Source: Betaproteobacteria bacterium | GTDB lineage: Bacteria > Pseudomonadota > Gammaproteobacteria > Burkholderiales > Burkholderiaceae_D | Direction: 5' to 3' | Assembly (NCBI GenBank): GCA_015655165.1 | Contig: JAATFN010000014.1 | Coordinates: 1-20,254, forward strand | DNA: 20,254 nt | Part shown: piece by piece, positions 16,176 through 20,254 of the stretch | Numbering within the stretch: position 1 is the first letter of the stretch | Layout: every line of letters starts with the position of its first letter | Notes under the pieces: model-generated | Seen by the model: the letters and a program-made list of their open reading frames with translations, nothing else | What the model was told of the DNA's origin: nothing | Database searches by the model: none | Position numbers and translations under genes: made by a program

Positions 16176-16670
16176 ATGGCTAACTCGGTGAATGTGACAA
16201 GTGGTTCAGGTGGCTTGGCAATTGATGCCAATAGCTTAAATAGTTTGCGCACGTTGTCTAAAGACAGTCATTCTGAAGAAGCGTTAAAAGGTGCTGCTAA
16301 ACAGTTTGAAGCGATATTTTTGAACATGATATTGAAAAGTATGCGAGAAGCAACACCAAGCGAAAGCCCGTTTGATAGTGAGCAAAGCAAGATGTTTTTA
16401 TCGATGCTGGATCAGGAGCTGACACAAAAACTGGCTGATCGTGGTATTGGTCTGGCAGAAGTACTGGTACGCCAATTATCGCAAAACATGCGTCAAACTT
16501 CTGAAAAAAACGAACAACAGCTACAGGAAAAAGGTGTGTTGACACCTTCTGTACAAGTACCGTTACGCCAAGTGGATATTGAAAAATATTATCAGGGCAG
16601 TATTCGTTCTTCAAGTGTTGAATCGACCGAACGTGCCTTCGATCAACAGTGGCAAGAACAAAAAGAATAA
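16176..16670 (+). CDS. flgJ: Rod assembly protein FlgJ, rod-capping domain only (no muramidase domain)
   Basis: FlgJ caps the growing rod. In many beta- and gammaproteobacteria a C-terminal glycosidase domain also opens the peptidoglycan (E. coli FlgJ is 313 aa). This product has only 164 aa. The rod domain is clear at about 35-101: AAKQFEAIFLNMILKSMREA, SPFDSEQSKMFLSMLDQEL and GIGLAEVLVRQL. The remaining 60 residues are a Gln/Ser/Glu-rich hydrophilic tail without any recognisable muramidase motif, and the 224 bp after the stop show none either. The reading frame ends cleanly at TAA, and the gene starts 9 nt after flgI. A separate hydrolase must presumably act elsewhere, as in species with single-domain FlgJ. 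Confidence 0.95.
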   Translation: MANSVNVTSGSGGLAIDANSLNSLRTLSKDSHSEEALKGAAKQFEAIFLNMILKSMREATPSESPFDSEQSKMFLSMLDQELTQKLADRGIGLAEVLVRQLSQNMRQTSEKNEQQLQEKGVLTPSVQVPLRQVDIEKYYQGSIRSSSVESTERAFDQQWQEQKE

Positions 16671-16700
16671 CTGGCGCATGTGACAGTATGAATATTTTGT

Positions 16701-16722
16701 AAGCTGTACTTGAAAACAGCTT
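16701..16722 (+). terminator. Possible terminator hairpin after flgJ (first of two)
   Basis: AAGCTGT (16701-16707) and ACAGCTT (16716-16722) form a perfect 7-bp stem around 8 nt, 30 bp after the flgJ stop. It lacks a T-run and is followed by GAGTAAAA, so it would be a factor-dependent or 3'-protecting structure rather than a textbook intrinsic terminator. It marks a likely end of the flgB-flgJ transcript. Confidence 0.35.
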
Positions 16723-16749
16723 GAGTAAAAAGGCACGTGCCATATTAGT

Positions 16750-16771
16750 CGTATTGCCTGAGAGCAATATG
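16750..16771 (+). terminator. Possible terminator hairpin after flgJ (second of two)
   Basis: CGTATTGC (16750-16757) pairs with GCAATATG (16764-16771) over 8 positions, one of them G-U, around a 6-nt loop CTGAGA. Again no T-run follows. With the first hairpin it separates the flgB-flgJ transcript from the sigma-28 promoter of flgK. Confidence 0.35.
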
Positions 16772-16834
16772 CTTGATCATAGTTCTGCAGTGTATTAATG
16801 ACATAAAAGACGGCAGGATGAGGAGGCACAGGAC

Positions 16835-16861
16835 TAAAGTTTCATGATTTCTTGCCGTTGA
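16835..16861 (+). promoter_or_regulatory. Sigma-28 (FliA) promoter of flgK-flgL
   Basis: The -35 box TAAAGTTT (16835-16842) is a perfect match to the FliA consensus; after an 11-nt spacer the -10 box GCCGTTGA (16854-16861) matches GCCGATAA at 6 of 8 positions. Transcription would start near 16868 and reach the flgK ATG at 16895. The -35 box is identical to that of the flgM promoter on the other strand. This makes flgK and flgL late genes in their own right. Confidence 0.82.
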
Positions 16862-16894
16862 TATAGATATTCCACTAAAAACAAAAGTGACGCC

Positions 16895-19144
16895 ATGCCT
16901 AGTATATTCAGTATTGGACTAAGCGCCTTGTCTGCTGCACAGGCAGCCCAGGCAACAACCAGTCACAACATTGCCAATGCCGCTACTGACGGTTATAACC
17001 GCCAGGTAACTGTGCAGGCAACAAATGGTGCTGTGGCTTATGGATATGGCTTTATCGGCATGGGTACCCAAGTTGTCGATGTCAAACGTATCTATAACGA
17101 ATTGTTAGCCAAGCAAGTCTTATCTTCGCAAACTTCTGCCAGTTACTATACTGAATACTATGCAAAAATTAGCCAGTTAGACGATATTGTTGCCGACACG
17201 GATGCCGGTATGTCACCGGCATTGCAAGATTTTTTTACCAACCTGGAAGAACTGACGACTCATCCGAATGCAGATGGATCACGTCAGACAGTATTGTCAG
17301 GTGGACAGACTTTGGTTGAGCGGTTTCATAGTTTGAATACAGTCATATCGCAAAGTTATACAACGATTAATGGTCAGGTGACGTCGGGGGCGGTGTCGCT
17401 CAATTCCTATGCGACAAAAATTGCCGAATTGAATAAAGCGATTATCAGAGCAGAAGGTGCAAGTCAGCACGCGCCAAACGATTTACTGGATCAGCGTGAC
17501 CAGTTGATTACCGAATTGAACAAGCTGGTTAAAGTCACGACCTTGAAAGAAACGAATGGTAGCCTGAGCGTTTATATGGGTAGTGGCCAGCCATTGGTCA
17601 TGGGGACAGATAAAGCGACGATTACAGCAGTCTCGTCTGTGGACGATCCGACACGTTTACAACTGGCTTATAAATTTAAAGATAATCCCGATCCGATTGT
17701 CATTCCCGACAAGTTGTTCAAAGGGGGTAGTATTGGCGGTATTCTTGAGTACCGTTCAAAGACACTTGATTCTGCACGCAACCAGTTGGGGCGTGTTGCT
17801 ACAGCACTAGCGATGTCGTTTAACGAACAGCACAAATTGGGTATCGATCAAAACGGTTTACAAGGACGTGACTTTTTTACCATACCTGAACCTACTGTCG
17901 CCGCTAGAACGACGAATTCTCCAACAGCCAGTTTGACGGCAACGATTGCCGATTACACACAACTTGCTGCAAGTGACTATCGTGTTGATTACAACGGCAC
18001 TATGTATACGATCACCCGCTTGTCGGACAATACAAAAACACAGATTATTCCGCCGGCGACGTTTCCGGTCACAATTGATGGTGTCGAATTTTCTGCGCCA
18101 ACGATGGCAGCCGGTGATGTATTTACTGTCAAGCCTACTGCATATAGCGCCGGTCAGATCAAAATGGCCATTACCAACACGCAGGATATTGCAGCAGGTA
18201 CACCGATTGTGACTTCAGCACAAAATGTCGACGAGATGGGACTGGTCACAACGGGCAATACCGGTAGTGGTGCGGTCACGTCAACATCCATTGACAAGGC
18301 GACTTTTGTGCCAGGTTCAACGCAGACATATACCTATAATGCAGGTAATATCCAGTTGACGCCCGCAGGCCCCGTTACTGTTACAACCCATCTTGGGCAA
18401 ACAACAACCTATGCAGCAGGTGCTGCGTTTCCTTATTCGGAAGGTTCGACCATTACAAGTGGCGGTGTGAGTTTTCTCTTAAGCGGCACACCTGCTAACG
18501 GAGATACATTTGTATTTAGTCCGGTTGCTGCGAACTCGGGTACAGGTGCCATTAGTGCAGGTACTGTTGATGAAGATTATTTTACGACACCGTTGCCAAC
18601 CGGTACAAAACTGGATTTCCAATACAATAGTGCAACCAATACACTTACACCGTCGGCATCCGTTGGTACGGTTGTGGTCACCCATGCAGATGGTACAACG
18701 ACAAACTTTGCAGCAGGTGCGCCGATTACTTATATTGAAGGTGATACCTTGACAACAGGTGGTATCAGCTTTACGTTGACCGGGCGTCCTGACAATGGTG
18801 ACAAGTTTAGTGTTGCTTTAAATGTGGATGGTTCAGGTGACAATCGTAATGCCTTATTGCTGAGTGACTTACAGACGAAGGATACGATCGGTAAGACGAC
18901 GTATCAGGGATCTTACTCTGCAATGGTCAGTTTTATCGGTAACAAGACAAAGGAAATTGAAGTGCTAGGTAGTGCTGAAGATGCACGATTCGCCTCTCTA
19001 TATGCACAACAGCAATCCGAGTCTGGCGTCAACAGTGACGAAGAGCTGGCAAATATGATTAAAAACCAGTATGCCTATCAAGGTGCTGCAAAAGTGATTC
19101 AGGCAGGGAGTGATATGTTTGAAACAATTTTCGGTATTAGTTAA
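16895..19144 (+). CDS. flgK: Hook-filament junction protein FlgK (HAP1), enlarged
   Basis: FlgK is the first junction protein between hook and filament, exported with help from FlgN. The 749-aa product is about 200 residues longer than E. coli FlgK (547). The ends are typical: SIGLSALSAAQAAQATTSHN then IANAATDGYNRQ near the start, DLLDQRDQLITELNKLV at about 196-212, and the C-terminal GVNSDEELANMIKNQYAYQGA with KVIQAGSDMFETI. The extra length lies in the middle: a module at about 344-414 and two similar Thr/Gly-rich beta modules at about 468-544 and 562-642, sharing EG(S/D)T(I/L)T(S/T)GG(V/I)SF and G(T/R)P(A/D)NGD. These should project from the junction surface. Only a weak ribosome-binding site (AGTGA) precedes the ATG. 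A sigma-28 promoter lies just upstream. Confidence 0.97.
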   Translation: MPSIFSIGLSALSAAQAAQATTSHNIANAATDGYNRQVTVQATNGAVAYGYGFIGMGTQVVDVKRIYNELLAKQVLSSQTSASYYTEYYAKISQLDDIVADTDAGMSPALQDFFTNLEELTTHPNADGSRQTVLSGGQTLVERFHSLNTVISQSYTTINGQVTSGAVSLNSYATKIAELNKAIIRAEGASQHAPNDLLDQRDQLITELNKLVKVTTLKETNGSLSVYMGSGQPLVMGTDKATITAVSSVDDPTRLQLAYKFKDNPDPIVIPDKLFKGGSIGGILEYRSKTLDSARNQLGRVATALAMSFNEQHKLGIDQNGLQGRDFFTIPEPTVAARTTNSPTASLTATIADYTQLAASDYRVDYNGTMYTITRLSDNTKTQIIPPATFPVTIDGVEFSAPTMAAGDVFTVKPTAYSAGQIKMAITNTQDIAAGTPIVTSAQNVDEMGLVTTGNTGSGAVTSTSIDKATFVPGSTQTYTYNAGNIQLTPAGPVTVTTHLGQTTTYAAGAAFPYSEGSTITSGGVSFLLSGTPANGDTFVFSPVAANSGTGAISAGTVDEDYFTTPLPTGTKLDFQYNSATNTLTPSASVGTVVVTHADGTTTNFAAGAPITYIEGDTLTTGGISFTLTGRPDNGDKFSVALNVDGSGDNRNALLLSDLQTKDTIGKTTYQGSYSAMVSFIGNKTKEIEVLGSAEDARFASLYAQQQSESGVNSDEELANMIKNQYAYQGAAKVIQAGSDMFETIFGIS
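18296..18820 (+). repeat. Two tandem beta-rich module repeats coded in flgK
   Basis: Codons about 468-544 (18296-18526) and 562-642 (18578-18820) encode two aligned segments. Both carry a TTT-Y/N-AAGA stretch, EG(S/D)T(I/L)T(S/T)GG(V/I)SF and a closing G(T/R)P(A/D)NGD(T/K)F. The proteins are clearly similar but the DNA has diverged, so the duplication is old. A third, more distant copy at codons 344-414 has GVEFSAPTMAAGDVF in the equivalent place. Confidence 0.75.
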
Positions 19145-19165
19145 GATCTATAAAGAGAGGCTGCT

Positions 19166-20254
19166 ATGCGTGTAAGCACAAATATGATATTTGATACTGG
19201 TTCAAAACAGCTCACTACGATGCAAAGCCAGTTATTGAAACTGAGTCAGCAAGCAGCGACTAACCAGCAGGTATTGGTACCATCGGATGACCCTATTGCA
19301 TCTGCACGCGCCTTGGACTTGTCACAATCAGAAGCATTAAACAAGCAATATGCAACAACCCGTGATACGGCGTTAACTGCTTTATCGCATATCGACTCCA
19401 AAGTATCGCAAACAACTAATTTGTTTAGTGATGTCAGAGCAATGGTGATTGCTGCTGCAAATGGCTCTTACTCGAATGAAGAACGTAAAAACCAGTCGGA
19501 AGAATTAGAAGGACGACTGGAAGAACTCCTGGGTTATGCCAATGAAGAAGACGGCTTGGGTAATTTCCTGTTCTCGGGCTTTCGCTTCAAGACAGAGCCC
19601 TTTGTAGCCGATGAACACGGCAATATTACCTACCGTGGTGACCAGGGTGTGCGTACATTGCAAGTAGACTCCAATCGTGAGATGGGTGTTGCATTGCCTG
19701 GCTCGGACATTTTTCAAGGTAAGGGCGAGGACGCCTTTAAAACATTGCAAGAATTAATTGCAGCGTTGGCAACACCTGCAACTGAGGAAAGTAATAAAGC
19801 CGATGCAGAAAATGCAGAAGCATTGCCAGAGTATATTGCCTATCAAACTGCAAAAGATTTGCTGGATAACACGGATCCGTTTGATCCGGCTTATGCCGGA
19901 TTACGTCAGGACGCGAACAATAAAGAAGAAGCCTGGAATATTGCGGAAGCCAAACGTATTCCTGTGTCAGGTAGTTTAAAAGATCTGTACAACAAGTTGG
20001 GTGTGGCAGGAACACGTCTGGACAATTTAATCGACAATGCAGGTAAGGTATCGGCTGAAGTCGGTTCGAAAATGAAAGAGCTTGAAACACTGAACAGTGT
20101 CGGTACGTTACGCGATGAAATTTATACGAAAGAGGCCAATGATTTACTAGGTCGTAATCCAGAAGATTGGGCTGATTCGATCAGTCGTTTAAATTTGCAA
20201 AAAACCTATCTGGAAGCGGCACAGAAAATATTTATTTCGACAACAGATCTGACA
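19166..20254 (+). CDS. flgL: Hook-filament junction protein FlgL (HAP3), 3' end outside the window
   Basis: FlgL is the second junction protein, between FlgK and the filament, and is also a FlgN client. The frame runs without a stop from ATG 19166 through 363 codons to the window end. GAGAGG (19155-19160) lies 5 nt before the ATG, and flgK ends 21 nt upstream. The N-terminus MRVSTNMIFDTGSKQL and the motif VLVPSDDPIASARALDLS (37-54) are typical, as is GNFLFSGFRFKTEPF (132-146). The last visible residues, DSISRLNLQKTYLEAAQKIF and ISTTDLT, match the terminal helix, so only a few codons should be missing. It is longer than E. coli FlgL (317); the surplus is a charged segment at about 203-265. It shares the sigma-28 promoter of flgK. 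Confidence 0.96.
   Translation, partial: MRVSTNMIFDTGSKQLTTMQSQLLKLSQQAATNQQVLVPSDDPIASARALDLSQSEALNKQYATTRDTALTALSHIDSKVSQTTNLFSDVRAMVIAAANGSYSNEERKNQSEELEGRLEELLGYANEEDGLGNFLFSGFRFKTEPFVADEHGNITYRGDQGVRTLQVDSNREMGVALPGSDIFQGKGEDAFKTLQELIAALATPATEESNKADAENAEALPEYIAYQTAKDLLDNTDPFDPAYAGLRQDANNKEEAWNIAEAKRIPVSGSLKDLYNKLGVAGTRLDNLIDNAGKVSAEVGSKMKELETLNSVGTLRDEIYTKEANDLLGRNPEDWADSISRLNLQKTYLEAAQKIFISTTDLT
19871..19901. repeat. Adjacent palindromes inside the flgL coding region
   Basis: ACGGATCCGT (19871-19880) is a perfect 10-bp palindrome. Three bases later ATCCGGC (19884-19890) and GCCGGAT (19895-19901) form a perfect 7-bp GC-rich stem around TTAT. Together they encode part of DPFDPAYAGLRQD in the segment that makes this FlgL longer than usual. 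The ATCCGGC/GCCGGAT arms resemble enterobacterial REP elements in wording, but no other copy is seen in the window. Confidence 0.55.

Noticed and set aside
16671..16894. Remnant of a FlgJ muramidase domain after the flgJ stop
   Set aside because: No frame shows the conserved hydrolase motifs and the stretch is far too short for the domain; it is filled by hairpins and the flgK promoter.

Overview
This window is a nearly uninterrupted flagellar and chemotaxis cluster. The organism is most likely a betaproteobacterium of the order Burkholderiales, perhaps in or near Oxalobacteraceae. The evidence is the gene order (cheB-cheY, flhB-flhA-flhF-flhG-fliA, flgN-flgM-flgA facing away, then flgBCDEFGHIJKL), the enteric-like CheB and CheY sequences, the LPS- and peptidoglycan-ring genes of a Gram-negative cell, and the FlhF/FlhG pair that enterics lack. 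Base composition is moderately AT-rich for that group. The genus assignment is inference. I saw no rRNA, tRNA, CRISPR array, insertion sequence or phage gene.

Layout. Positions 1-920 hold the 3' part of cheB, broken by an in-frame TAA at 195-197. cheY follows at 1034-1429, and then 229 bp without a gene, where related clusters usually carry cheZ. From 1659 to 7942 lies a tight operon: flhB, flhA and flhF (joined by ATGA overlaps), flhG (TTG start inside flhF) and fliA. On the opposite strand, 7976-9560 encodes flgA, flgM and flgN. From 9754 to 16670 the rod, hook and ring genes flgB to flgJ run in the forward direction. After a 224-bp gap with its own sigma-28 promoter come flgK (16895-19144) and flgL (19166 to the window end, missing only its last few codons).

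How the genes work together. FlhA and FlhB form the core of the flagellar export gate. FlhF and FlhG set flagellum position and number. FliA (sigma-28) switches on late genes and is held back by FlgM until the hook is finished. FlgN chaperones FlgK and FlgL, and FlgA assists P-ring assembly by FlgI. Two sigma-28 promoters can be read directly: a perfect TAAAGTTT-N11-GCCGATAA in front of flgM, and a close match in front of flgK. FliA therefore probably drives its own inhibitor, the chaperone and the junction proteins.

Most of the cluster is conventional and I found no new system. The departures worth attention are: the nonsense codon in cheB; the missing cheZ; an FlhG that keeps the FlhF-activating DQAEGLR motif but has lost its Walker A lysines; a FlgJ without a muramidase domain; a FlgK enlarged by repeated beta-rich modules; a FlgL insertion containing a strong DNA palindrome; a stem-loop at the predicted 5' end of flgM mRNA; and several palindromes in the flgA-flgB control region.
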